From the NCBI GenBank assembly GCA_903813345.2, contig CAIIXF020000009.1:2914001-2978000 (forward strand): 64,000 nucleotides of DNA, written 5' to 3'. Numbering within the stretch: position 1 is the stretch's first letter; every line of letters begins with the position of its first letter. Source of the DNA: Owenia fusiformis. Taxonomy: Eukaryota > Annelida > Polychaeta > Sabellida > Oweniidae. The position numbers and the translations under genes were made by a program. Of this stretch, positions 13,659 to 27,100 are shown piece after piece. Below the pieces are notes generated by a model, which had not been told where the DNA came from, searched no databases, and saw only the letters and a list, made by a program, of their open reading frames with translations.

Positions 13659-16600
13659 ATGATGTTTAAGTTCACCCTGCCTGTCTTGTTATTGGTAAAA
13701 GTGGCCATAGTCGATGGACAGAAAATTGGGCGACGTATGTATAAGTTTACTTTCTTTGTTTAAGTTTCGAGATCTAACAGCTATTCAGTTCGGAGTTCCT
13801 CCCCAGTGCTATACCTAACTTGTACAGGTGCAGGTTTGCGTATACGTACTAAAGTCAGTGATTGCCAACCTCCGATCACAGGGCTTCAAAATCCAGAATA
13901 TATGACTTCTGTTTCTTATTGCAGCTATGTTTTTGTCCTCTGAACAGACAGGTAAGTCGTTGTTCTTTTCTCCCGGGTATCAATTTACCTGCTTATTTGA
14001 TGAACTCTAATTATTGTTTAAGCCTGCATGTTGCCTCAAAGCGCAATATGTGGACATACATCATATATACATTTTCAGCCAACCAACAAGATTATGCTCT
14101 AATATAAAGTTAGTGTGGACATGAACTGTTGTTTCTTCATGATATCATTGGAAAGCACAACCAATGTTAGGCCACTGCATTACTTCCAGGAAAAGCACTC
14201 GTAGAGATGATTAAATAATTTCGACTTTGAGACAGAGAAGATGCAAACAACCCACCAGTGTTGTTTCTGAAATATTGTCCTGATTTTCAACCCTTTCTAC
14301 CCCTGGCTTTTGTTGCATCAATATGTTGCGTTTTGACACACAGTTAAACCCTTTAAAGTAGCAAGTAATTCACACTAGTTTCCAGTTTATTTTCCTGTAG
14401 GGAAAACTCATGCGATCCATTGTTTTCAGCTTAACGTTGGCCACTCGCAATGGATATCTTTAAAAACCCTGAATGAATTACTTATACCTTTAAATGGGTT
14501 AACTGTGTCTCAAATCAAATCAACTCAAATCAGTCTATTATTCCATAATTATATCATTATTTTCCAGAAAAATGTGCATTGACTGGGTTGATAGCGGATG
14601 ATAAAAGCGACTGTTGTCATTTTATTCGTTGCAACTTGAATGTCGGCTGGCGAATGTCTTGTAGGGACGGAACTGTGTTCCATCCGTTCTGGTGTATATG
14701 CGTTCACCCACGCGATTACTTAGACTGCCAAGTGGAATCATGTAGCGGATGTGAGTAAATTTCGATATATACTTTATACTAGAATGTTCAGAAATATTGT
14801 TCTTGTCTAATAAAGAATACCCGTACCATTAATGTGCACACATCCTCCAAATCTTGATGATACCAACAATGTGTATGTTTCATAGATTGATATTTGAACG
14901 CCATTGTTTCAGTGGTTCAACAACTGGATCCCGAGCCTTGTCCTCCAAATATTGATTATAGCAGTAGGTACTTTTAAAAAAAGCATTCATAATCATAATT
15001 GCCAGGCACTGTTGCAGCATTTGAAATAAAGAACATATTTAATTGCAAACACAGAATACAGTTCAATGAAAGCTAAGGGTTTTCTTCACAACCACGTATC
15101 ACTGTTGGTGTCCTTGCTTTCATGAACTTCATTCATTCAAATCTGATAGTATAATATCCAAATGTTTATCTAAAGCTCCCAAGTCATCTCTTCTTTTAAC
15201 TGAAATATATATCTTGTTGCAAGGGTTCACCTTTTAGACCACCCTGTATAACATCATCATGTATCAATCTAAGATTTAGAATCATTGAAATATTGCCACG
15301 TAATGATGTTTTACACGACTTTGGTGTACCGGACGCCGTGAATCAGTCAAAGGAATAAAATCATGCAGCTTCCACGATAAAAGTGGCACTTTTTAAATCG
15401 TGACGATCTGATACCCAAGAAAAATGCCATTGTTAGCTATTTGGATCAGTTGTTATTAAGAGTCGCATTCGCCCTCTCATGAGCACTTTGTCATTAAAAA
15501 CAATAAATAAATAATTTTATAAAAACATTATATCATTTCTTATTCTCATCAACGCCATTTTGCTACAATAAAACAATAATAGGGGTCGCTGGTATTGTAC
15601 TCTTGACGTGCTTTGGGGACGTTGTTGGTTTCCTTTCCCCGTATAATTGTTATCAAAGTATGTACAACAAAAAAATCTTCAAGAATACAATGACACCTTT
15701 TCAGTGTTTACAACAGACGTGGACAATATCAGGGGTTGATAAGTTAATATTGTAAAACCACATCAATCCAAACCATGGAGACATCGATGTAATTATTGAG
15801 TTTATTATACGATTGCAGCCCAGTGTTGTTTAGAAGGCGATGGTAAGCCGAAGATATATGACTTGATAAACAGGACTGCTTATAGATTCAATGGAGAGAG
15901 AGACGTGCAAGTCTGTCCCCCAGGACAAGAGTTCCTCTTGGGGAGTTGTTGTTGTGAAGGCGATATACCAGGTTTGTTCAAGCATCTCTTTATTTCTCAT
16001 AAGTGCCATACATCTTAAAACCTTACATTTTGATCTCTATATTTTGATTTATATATAATATGTTAATAAGTGTTAAAAACAAAACAAAATGTTAATATTT
16101 ACGAATTTTTAATGTATTCATACATCTTCATCAAAGATGTGTGATTACATCGGAAATTCGTAAATCTCACCATTTTGTCCTAATGAAAGTGTATGAGTAC
16201 ATCGAAAATTCGTAAATCTAAACATTTTGTTTTGATTTATACAAATACATATGTTAAACGTATGAAGTTAAAATCATACAAAACCGCTATACTAGTGCCT
16301 TTATCAAACTAGCTCAACCTAATAAGTCTCGCCTGGTCATCATTTGTAAAATATATTAGTTCCAATTAAAATAATCTCAAACTATGTTTAGAATGTTTGA
16401 AGGTATACATAGTTCTCTTGTTTCAGAGGACCAGACCGATTGTAGTAGATGGACGTTCAACAGGAATGATTTCTTGGATGATGAGCGTGGTGTCTTCGCC
16501 AAAGCGTTTGGTGTCAATAAGGCAGGCGACTCAAGAAATAGAGGGGCGCCTGCTGGACCTGAGAAAATGGCTGTATGGACTGGTGCAGAGGCAAAGTTCA

Positions 16601-19600
16601 TTATACCCCGATTTGCTGGAATGGACTTCCGCAAAACGCTGACCCTATCGTTCTGGGTTAAAATTAACTCAAATGAAATTAACCAGACGCTAATACATAA
16701 CGGTGGCCTCGGTGGCTCAGGCGCAAGTGTTAGCATCGAGATTTTCACAATTAAAGAAGGGAACGCTCCAAAGATGTTTATTACAGGGGGTATAAGAGTG
16801 TGTGATAGAACTGAGGACATAATGATGCAGATAACCAATACGCGTGTAAGTAGAGGAGTATCGTCATTTAATGTTTCTTTTCTCAGTTTAGCATTATGCA
16901 AATTACGCAAAGGTCTATTCAGTGATATTTTCATTTCAAATGAGTCGGTCGTTCGAATGACTGATGGCCTTTACCGAAATCTATTTGACAAGGAACGTTT
17001 TAGCTTCTGTGGAATACTAAGTGGAATTGCGTGCTCGTTTTGTGTTTTTATCGTTCTGCATAGTAATTTTAGTTAATTCTAAATAATTCATGTTGCTCGT
17101 TGCTAGTTTAGATGCAAATGTTTTGCAATCTTCAATTCTTGATTTTTCAGCTGTTCCAAGGTTGGACTTTCATAGCACTGACTGCATGTGTGTCACAGGC
17201 CGAGGGTAGAAACGAGATCCCTATTGTTACACTTTATGTGGGGGAGAATTTTGAAGAAGTAGCGGAAGAAGGTACAATAAACAAAATATTTTATGTTTCT
17301 CATGTTCAAACAAAGTACAATGGTCCATGACCAGACTGAAAGAATGTATACCTACAACTGTATTCAATCAAATGATGAGACACCGTTATATCTGGTTATA
17401 GGAATGTTTCATCATCTGACCCGGAAATTGGGCAAGGAGTATAACCCTAATTAAATGCTAGATCTACTTGCAAATGAATGAATCTAGATACTAGATAATC
17501 TAGATAATATGTTCCTGTTATCATAAAATCCAATGTGTTACTTATTTCAACCTTTAATCACTTTGTCCATTTTGACAAACTATGAAATGATAAGAACAAA
17601 CCGGAAACGTACAAGGAAACACTTGGAAAGGAGGAAGTACTAAGAAACGGTTTCAAAAACAAGCATTCTAAGCATGCAGTGATCGAATGTATTCAAGTAT
17701 TGTCAGATTCAAAATATACAAATCATCGTATTGTGAGCGACTGTCAATGTCCGGTTTTCAAAGTGTGAATTATGGACCAATCTCCTTTCGCAAAATTGAT
17801 ATTTTATATTTTAACCTGCTGATGTAATCGCATGCCGACAAAGTAATTGGTATCATGAAAATAATGAATTACATTTATTATAGTATTTCCTATTTTGATT
17901 TCAGTTGCTATGCCTGACCTTGAAACAAAACGTCTGTTCCGAGCAGCAAATGATGCGGCCAGTGTATATGCTGCATGCGAGTGGGAGTTTAACATCATTT
18001 CAAACGCTGACAAAGATACATTCGTTGAACATATCGAAAATGTTACTTTTGCTCTCGGTAATTCCTCCGAGTACATTTCACGGTTTTTAACGTCTAGTTT
18101 CCGTAGAAACGTAAGACTGTTCACGGAACGATATCTAGAATTCCGTGACAAACCGAATACACGTACTCTGGCAAGAAAGAATTCTGTAAATCAGTCAATA
18201 CGTACATTAAAAACACATTTAAGAAACTTTAGAAATATTGTGGAAAAACTTTGTGCTGTGCTCGAAGTGACAAAGAATTACATCCACGACGACAAATTCG
18301 CCGATGCACTTCAAGGTAATGCTGCACTCAATTTGCGTCGGAAAATTAAAATAACGTTTAAGTCCAGAATCAGATGGGTAACTACTTCTGCATATGTCAC
18401 TTAGTTATCAAGGGACATATCAATAAGCTGTTACACCATATATTTTATAGATTTACTATTTTTGAACTTGTTCATTATGTGAATGACCCTCTATCCAAAA
18501 TTATTTTAGTTTCATCCAAAAAAACTTTAAACGTAAATTTCCCCTATCATAACAAACAACTAACTTTTGCAACTTTGCCAGTCTTGCTCTAATTGTTATT
18601 TCTAAACTATTTCGGAAAAGTCATGCTTAATGAATATGATCAAAAGCAATCTCACAATAGTTTGCTCAAGAGTTCAAGCAAACAGCGGCGTATAAAATCG
18701 GATGAATCTTATTGTAGCCGAGTCAAGAGAATGTTTCGTGCAACTTCATGTCACACTGACAAAACTGAAGTCACGTTTTGAAGACGAAGATCCATCTCAA
18801 GATGATTCAGAGAGAGAGGGTGAATACAGGTACATCTTTAAAAATTGTATATTTTTTCCTTGCTTGTTATTGTTTCTATTTTCAGGGAAGATTACACTTC
18901 TCTCGACATAATGGATTTAAAATGAGATTTATAATGAGTAAGCCTTAATCATGAATGAAACTTTCATCTGTCGGGTACCGGATTAACCTACTATTTGAAT
19001 AGTTTAAGTATCTGAATTTAAATTTATCATTTAAGTATGAATGGAACACTGGCAGGTAATAGTCATATTTTAATGGGTTACCCATAAAATAATAGGTTAA
19101 TTCGGTTGCCGGCGATCGAAAGTTGCATTCGCAAATACAAGCTAAGAGTGACATTCATGTAAATTACGACTTTGGGGTGTCACTACGGTAATTCATTAAA
19201 TAATGTTGAAAGATACACAAAATTCAAGTTCCGGGGTACAAATCGCCATTTACGAGCGAATTAGCCCATACACTGACTATATTTCTTTGTTCCGCTATAT
19301 AACCTTCATCTTGACACTATATTAAACATAGGCTTTGCGTCTCAATTTTTTAAATATCGCCACGCCAACATAGGGTCTCATTTTTAGGTAAAATTCCTTC
19401 TTCACCGAGGACAATTAAAAAATAAAGAAGTTCCAATTTACGGGAGTATATTATTGCATTTTTTCCAAGAATGGTACATTTAGAAAGTGCTTGCCTTCGG
19501 CTTTACATACATACCTGAAATGGCCACTGTATTTACACTTAAACGTACACACACCATTTGATTTCGCATAGCTTCGTTTTTAAAGAATTTAGATACACTG

Positions 19601-21002
19601 TCCTTCCCGGAAATGCTATTTACCGGAGTGACATCTTGATGTAATGAATATAGGTACAAAGTGCTCGATAGAAGACTGGAGGAGGCCGAGGAGCTCACGG
19701 CTAATTTCCGTGTCAAGAGAGGTAAATAGCGCAGTATATCAAAGCACCAGCCTTTAACTTTATGTATCACTGTTCCAAAACTAGTTACTTACGAGTTTTT
19801 TTTGTTTTCTCGATTAAAACTTATACGTCATGTTGCGGATAATGATTTAGCACAAAGTTAGATAATGTACTCTACTTTTAGAATTGCTGTCGGTTTGGAA
19901 GTTGATTTTTTAATAAAGCTGTAATTCATGCATTAAGACCATCGCTTCTGTTACATTGACATAAGTCGTCAAAGTAACATACATCGGCAACGGACTTTCG
20001 TCAATGTAACAAAAGCGAGGGGCTAAATATATGAATTGCAACTTATTTTACAAAACAATTTCCAAATCGAAGAAACTTATTAAAACTAGACTATATTTTC
20101 TAGCTCTGTCCTAAATGATAATCTGCAACTTGACTTATGAGTAGGTTTAAATCGAAAAAACAAAAAACTCGTAACCAGGAAGTTCATCCATTTTGTTACG
20201 TAAAAGTAACTAGCGGTGGTACAGTGGTGCTTGTTACTTATCTACGTTAACTCATTTAGAGGTTTAGCAAAACGTTTTTAAACCAATGCATATAAAATCC
20301 GTAACACATTCAAAATATTCAAAATGCGGTTGCGGATACATTTTACCTATAACCCGTTGTGCAAAACCTTTCTTTTAAATTTATGCACATGTTACGCTAC
20401 TGTTTTCCAACAGAATATGAGAACATGAAGATCTAATTGATAAAAATGAAGGAAATAAAAATGTTGCTCAGGACCTAGTTAAGATGAACATTTTTAACAT
20501 TCAAATTGTTCTATATTAAAGATGTGTTCAGAGAAAATGCAGATCCAGAACCAACGATTCGATTAAGTAAAAGCCCAATGCTCATCGGTGAGGGCCTCGA
20601 GGGAAATATCGACGAGGTGAGATTATATTTTACACAGACGTACTCGGCTAATTGCATTTTGTTGCCCGTATTATGACTGGTCATAATATGGCTTAAAGGT
20701 AGCACATTTTACATTCGAAACAGGATTCACATATATTGGTAATTTAAATTGTTCTTAGAATTTTGGAGTTGATATTTATAGATCTACCTTATATCTATGA
20801 CATCATGAAGCAGACCAATATATCCTAGCGTATTTAATGTCGTAATGATGACAAAGATGTATGTTGTATGTGGTTTGTTGAATTTATAAAAAATAATATT
20901 ATTTAGATCGTGGTGTGTGATCTTTGTTCTGACAAAGAACAGATCGATGCATTGAGGGAGAATGGGGAAATTCCAAGACGATTCGCAAAGGCTGATGTAT
21001 GA
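13659..21002 (+). CDS. Matrix gene B: complete paralogue of gene A
   Basis: Coding exons: 13659-13734, 13925-13951, 14568-14750, 14913-14963, 15819-15971, 16427-16845, 17151-17271, 17905-18315, 18718-18829, 19654-19721, 20522-20616, 20907-21002; 1,812 nt, 603 aa. All phases join in frame. Start: ATG in an exon with an acceptor (ends 13656) just upstream; residues 1-21 form a signal peptide (FTLPVLLLVKVAIVDGQ). Residues about 36-95 hold a six-or-more-cysteine module (CALTG...CCHFIRC...WRMSC..GTVF...CIC) like a chitin-binding type-2 domain. A second cysteine module (QCCLEGDG...CCC) follows, then a LamG/ConA-like region. That fold is interrupted by about 200 helical residues with N-glycosylation sequons (NVT, NSS) and RVKR-D at about 537-541. 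GNIDEIVVCD...EQIDAL resembles the last strands of LamG. Likely extracellular and chitin/carbohydrate binding; the shell-matrix role is inferred. Confidence 0.85.
14168..14520. mobile_element. Relative of the 6060-7075 foldback, without the nested insertion
   Basis: Lies in the intron before gene B exon 3. Shares ATTTCGACTTTGAGACAG, AACAACCCACC and GCGTTTTGACACACAG with the first copy. At 14460-14463 it has a single TTAA exactly where the first copy carries the 316-bp insert. Confidence 0.65.
16085..16240. repeat. Short imperfect palindrome in a gene B intron
   Basis: ACAAAATGTTAATATTTACG at the left reappears inverted as AATTCGTAAATCTAAACATT and TTTGT at the right. Likely a small MITE; no target duplication resolved. 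Confidence 0.45.
18960..19152. mobile_element. ATTCGCGAAT-family short MITE, copy 1
   Basis: Contains TGTCGGGTACCGGATTAACC at the left and its diverged inverse before AAAGTTGCATTCGCAAATAC and AAGCTAAG at the right. Related copies are at 31225-31398 and 62135-62324. Confidence 0.6.
19783..20180. mobile_element. Foldback MITE (about 400 bp) in a gene B intron
   Basis: TTACGAGTTTTTTTTG near 19791 is inverted as CAAAAAACTCGTAA near 20178. The arms meet at a hairpin near 19930-20015 (TTACATTGACATAAGTCG against ACTTTCGTCAATGTAAC). Confidence 0.65.
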
Positions 21003-21103
21003 GGAACATTCCGTCTAACAATCTATATGATAACAAAGATACTCTAACTTGCTCTGTATTTTTGTAATCAACACGATAAACTAAAAATTACAACTAAAAT
21101 TAT

Positions 21104-24100
21104 TCATCGATAATCATTGTTTGTAGTTTTATTTTCATAGGATCTATCGAATACATTTACAAACAGTGTTCTTATTTCTTGAAAAGTTTTCTTCTTCGTG
21201 CTTTTGTAAAAAGCTGGGTATTCTTCACCATAGTGTTGAAAAGTCCATTTTTGTTTGCTGTATTTTTGTTTGCACTTTGTTAGTCTTATTTTGTTATTTT
21301 TGACTAGTTGTAGACACTTTCCCGATTTCAAATCCATTATCGAGCCATCCTACAATGAAATATATACAATGACATCAAAAATGACCACGTTTAAAACTAT
21401 TTTTGAGTAAAATACTTGTTGGCTAGTACACAAAAGAAATATTTTGTCATGACATTATACACAAACTATTTGCACCTAATATTTGCATATTAGACCTCTA
21501 ATGACTTACATTGCCTTCTTTTAAATAGCATATTTGAATTCAGTGAACTGTTTTCTACGAGAATAACTTTTATTTATACAGTTATGTTATTTAAATCATT
21601 TCCATGACTTAAAAAAACTTGGTCCAAATCTCCATTGATGCAATGTTTAAATTCTCTAATAACCTCGGTTTATTAGTTTAACACCCCAAATTCTGATGAT
21701 AAATGACAATAAGTATGTCAAGGGGGTCATCCCTTATCTCATATCAATCAAGTTTTAAAACAGATATATGCAATACGGTTTGATAAATTATGAAATACAG
21801 TCACTTTTCAAAGATCTTAATATGAATGTCAAGAAAAAATCTGAATAAAAGATGGCAGCACTGGTTTTCATTCATTCTTCAGCTATTTAGAAACGTATCT
21901 TATTAGACTCTTATTGACGGAATTATAATATAATTAACCTTGCAATGTGAGCACCTGATGATCCAAAAAGTGTTAGCTGTTCCCATTGGCGTGAAGATTA
22001 GACAGGATTTACACTATATAGTTGAAATTTGAAAAATACATACCCTGACATGTGCCCATTTGGTGATGTCCTCTGTTCCATGATGAGTAAATGATTCTAC
22101 CATTTCAACACCATCTCTCGAAACCTCCATGCTTAATATTGGAGTGCGTATTGTGCCATCTTTCGACCAAAATAAGCCCTGTCGGTTAACATTATTTAAT
22201 AATAACCTCATTCGTAAAATTAATAAGTTTACTATATGAACTATATCAATATGTTCAGAACGTTTTTCCCGTCTTGTCTTAAAGCAGATAAACTATCATA
22301 GGAACATAATAAATGAAACATTCAAAATTGCATCACGATTGTATGCATATGTAAAACAATATTCACTGTTTAAGTATCACAGTAACATATTATACGGGTG
22401 TGTTACCTGACTAAGGGTGTTGTGCTCGGAGCAAAGTGAAGCGATGACCGGTGTATATTTGCCATCAAAATGGAGACAAATGGGCTGTGTCTGGTCGACT
22501 AGTCGAACCTAAAAGTATTTTGAATAAATACAGTACGTACACACCTGTGTCATGAATGAAAAAATGATAAAGTTATAAAAAGGGAAAGTCTGAAAGTCTG
22601 AAATGCGAAACGGACTACAAAGTCCTAAATGAGGATTCAACATATACAGTATAGAAATATTCAAAATGACAATTATCTGAAAAGTTGTTCAATAAAATAG
22701 TTCCGATACTTATTGACAATGTACATTGTATTATTCAGCCCATACTTACAGTGCCCCATGCAATTTCTTTAAATGGAACACCTAGTTCTGGAATGGCTTT
22801 ATTTAAAAATATCTCAAAGTCTGTATTGCATCTTAGATCGGTTTGTCTCTCCAGTGATTGTCTCGTATCTAAAGAATAATTGGTTTCTCCAATCGGTAGA
22901 ACTGCCTAAAAGAAACTCATGAAAATAAAAAGGGAGTTCTTCCATATTAATATACTCGCGAACACATCTTATTTGAATTAAATACTACATATTATATTTT
23001 ATTATATCATTGTCATATTCCTCACTCTCTTATTGGTCCATGTCCTACACGTGACTAAAAAATAACTAGCGATATTCAACGGAAGTCACGTGACTTCCGG
23101 TGAATATCAAATGATATTCAACGGCCATGACTTATACATCCACGGGGTTGACTTAATCCAGTGTAATTTTCATTTTATATATCCCATAATAACCAAAATG
23201 GCAGACGGTAAACAAAGGTTTCCAAATATTTCTGCAGAAGAAATTGATAGAATCCACGGGAATATTCATTCAGATAACACAATAAAGGCAACAAAAAGAT
23301 CAGTGAAGATCTTTCAAAATAGGATATCTAGCAAAGACGATGTGATTGATTTGGAAAACGTATCAAAATCGACATTGAATGAAAAATTGAAGAAATATAA
23401 ATGTATTTCAATGTTAACATAATAATGACTTATTTAATTATAGAAGATGTTATGACAGTGATATAATAAAACAAATATTTAATTCTATTTTCGGTGAATA
23501 CCTGTGACACTTTCACAAGATGATATTCCACTAGCCCTTCGAGCTTCGTGGAACATCACTTGTGAAAGATGCACAGGTATTCACCTCAATAAAATTAAAT
23601 ATTTGTATAATATTATCAAAGTGTTTTATTATATCATGATTAGATCGATAACTGTATCATGTGTATGCTTACCTTCAATTTCGGATAGTAAGAATAAAAC
23701 AAATCTTTGTATTGACTGGGAAACCATTTTTCTGCTATCATTTTGTAATTATTTTGAATGATATCATTCTTGTCATTTCTGTAAGTTCGTTGATGTGGGC
23801 GTTCCATGTGTGCTATATGTGAGCAAGGCATGTTTACAACCTTTCCACCACACATCCACACCTGAAATCCACACCAAAATAATGACACACATAGTTATAC
23901 GAGGGTTGATCCAAAAGTTCTCCACCGTTTTATCTAAAAAAAATTATTTCTTTTTTATAATTTTACTTTATAATATGGAATATTAACGATACGATTATCA
24001 TTTCCATTACTATTCTATTTGCATGGAACTCACTAAAATTAAGCGGGCGTATCAGCGACATTATTAAATGTTATGGAGGCATAAAAATTGCAATAAATTT

Positions 24101-27100
24101 CAATATTCTTTGAAGTTCAAGACGTACATACTAAAATGAGGTCATTTTATGCATTGTTTAAATGTACTTAACGTTTTACGTGTTTAAAATTTAACTTACA
24201 ATCAATTCCATACAATGAGACCAGGATATGTCACTGGCCTTTTTGTCAATTTAGTTTTTATTTGATAGGGTTGTATATTGATAAATAAGCCACATACTAA
24301 TAGTGTGCTTTAATTCGTATGTGTCTGTCGCTTAGTAAGGCCTAATATGGCACATTTTGAATTTGTTAAAATATATTATTAAATATAAACATAAGCCCGT
24401 GATCCAAAGGGACCATAGAAGCTGACTTAATATCGCTGATCAATTAAGCGATAATTTCCATAAATTAGTTTGGGGATGTTGCTAAAAGAGTAACGTTTTG
24501 AAGGCCATCAACTCATTATTTACCTTGATTGATAATTCTATGTTTTCTCCTCCCCAAAACTGAAGTCGCTCGTCAAACCAACCAAGAGACTCGAAGAACT
24601 TCCTGCTGATCGCCACGTTGCATCCTAGATTTACAGCTGACCTACAAAACCGATCAAGCCCTTTCTATGAATAAATATTATAATCGTTCATTTCTTACAT
24701 TATACAATTTACACATATGCGCATACAGTGTCAGTTGACTTAAAATTAATCGAACATATAAAATAAATGAATAAAAAATGAATAATAAAACCAAAGCACT
24801 ATTAAGGATATCATGATGATCACATATTTTGTTAAGTAAGATGATCCAGTATTTGTTAAATTATTGATATATATCTCGTGTAAGGGGTGCATGACGGAAA
24901 CATTTATCAAAATATCACACTGGAGTATTCAGCTGCAAATTATTAATGCATGCTAATGCTACCGATAGGGAGTATAAAAATGAATATATTTATTGATTAA
25001 AGTATGATTTAAGGATTTAAGCCCTGGACTCAGTACATTCATGGGCTTTCAATTCTAGTTGAAAGCCCATGGTACATTGTATGTTGAATCACTCCATTGA
25101 AGGTGTTGTTTCGAAATCATGGTCGCGCAGCGGGGATGCATAGTCAAGGAAACAACGCCTGGGTGGAATGAAGCAGCCACGATGCATTACGTTCTTGGCT
25201 TAAATTATTTTCATACATTGCAAAATATTTTCTATAAAATAAATCACCGAAAATCACTAAAATAACATATTTTTCATGTAACTTTTGCATACGTCAAGTT
25301 TTCAAAACATCAATTTCAACCACGGGGTCCAGTTATCACATTGACAACCTTACAAAAAATGTGTTATTGGTTATATAACGGAATGCAGTTACGTGAAATA
25401 GCATGTTCTGTTTGGCTGGAATTGGACACACCTTGCCGTGTGAAAGAGTATGTGCCCATTAATCAATATTAATGCTATTATAGGGGGAATCAAGATTAAT
25501 ACATAAACAACCTGATAGAGTTTTCAGCAAATTATTAATCGGGTACTCATTAGCCATATCTAATATCTCCTTACACGTTATGCTTATCAAATATGGTTTT
25601 CTTATAGATATTTTATATATTTTATGCGCTAAAATTATTACCTAATTGGTGCCGTCGGGTCGTCTCTCGCTTCTTTCCTCCTGTCTGATATATCCTGCCA
25701 ACCAAAGTTTAAACCCCAATCAAAGTAAGTTGTCCAAGTACTTCCGACTACGGTATATTGCCAATCAGATCCTGAAATCAAAACAGTCAGCATACACTTG
25801 CGGATCCAGGGAGGGGGACTTGGGGTTCGCCTCCCCCCCTTGAGTGGGTCCAGAAATGTAGTAGAGCCTCAATTAATGGGTCTTTTTTTGGGACATTACT
25901 TGGAATTTTGGGCCTTTTTATGCCTTATTATCAAAAATGGGCCTTTTATTTCAAAATTTGGGCCCATTTCTGGATCCGCCAGTGTCATCATCGATTATAA
26001 TGAATGTATATCCCGAGAATTCATGGCCTGCTATAAGCTTCTTTTTAGAAGGCCATTAGACTTTTTGCCATGAGACTTTCTTTGAGTCTACTTCCGCATA
26101 GTGTGTTGAGGACCAATCAAATCAATTACAGAGATCAACTGACCAATGAGATCGTTTTAAAGGCAATGAACATCTTGGTGGACATCATTATCCTACTTGA
26201 TAATGATTGGCCATGCTCTTACATTCATCTTGATGATGATAATGATAACATCCTGGTTCTCAACGTATATATGCTGATGGTTTTATTATAATTCAGAATT
26301 TCGATAGTAAGTTACATAGTTTTGAAATTTTTGTCTCAATAAGAAAGTTCATGTTGCTTAAGCAAAAAACGTCCGAAAAGTGACTCTGTACTGAAAATAA
26401 GCTATGTTAAGACCGTAAGTAACACTCTTAAAATTTCATATAGCAGTAATGAATTATAATTTTTGAATCAACGTGTAACAATGGATTAATAATACCGTGT
26501 CACATTAATTAATTGACTTCATTGTTGGATCCAAAGTCTCTACCATCCCTTGAAATGGAGAGCTTTAGAAAAAAGAGAGACTCTTGATGAATCAGAATAA
26601 AGATGATAATACATCTTTTAACGTATTAATTTTGAGTACATCTTGAATCCATTCTCAACAAAGCGTTGTCGAAATAAGGATTCGAAATATTTGAGTTCGG
26701 GATGATAAAAGTACGTTAAGAAATACCGCTCCTTAACAAACTCCTTTGGGAACAAGATATAGAATCAAATGCACATTCTTCTTATTTACTCCCTGACACA
26801 TGCCAACGAATGTTACATAAGTTAATATCTCCGTTTTAAATAATTTTGTAAACGTTGTTCTCTACAGGTGCCATTTTTTATAATTGAAAAACAAAATTGA
26901 ACATTTTGCATTTCTAAATTGATAAGTTTCTTGGAATACAACTTAACTGTTAACGATTTAAGTCATTAATAAAATTTCCCTCAGTGATCCCATGCTAAAT
27001 AGACAGTAACTAGGTTATTATTTTGTGTTCAACCTTGTTTTCATGACTTTTAAACATGAGTCGACAATTATGTCGGAAATTTCAATTCCAAATGTAAGCG

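Noticed and set aside
24840-25615. Possible foldback in a GALNT intron (CGTGTAAGG and CCTTACACG)
   Set aside because: The match is too short and broken to define an element.
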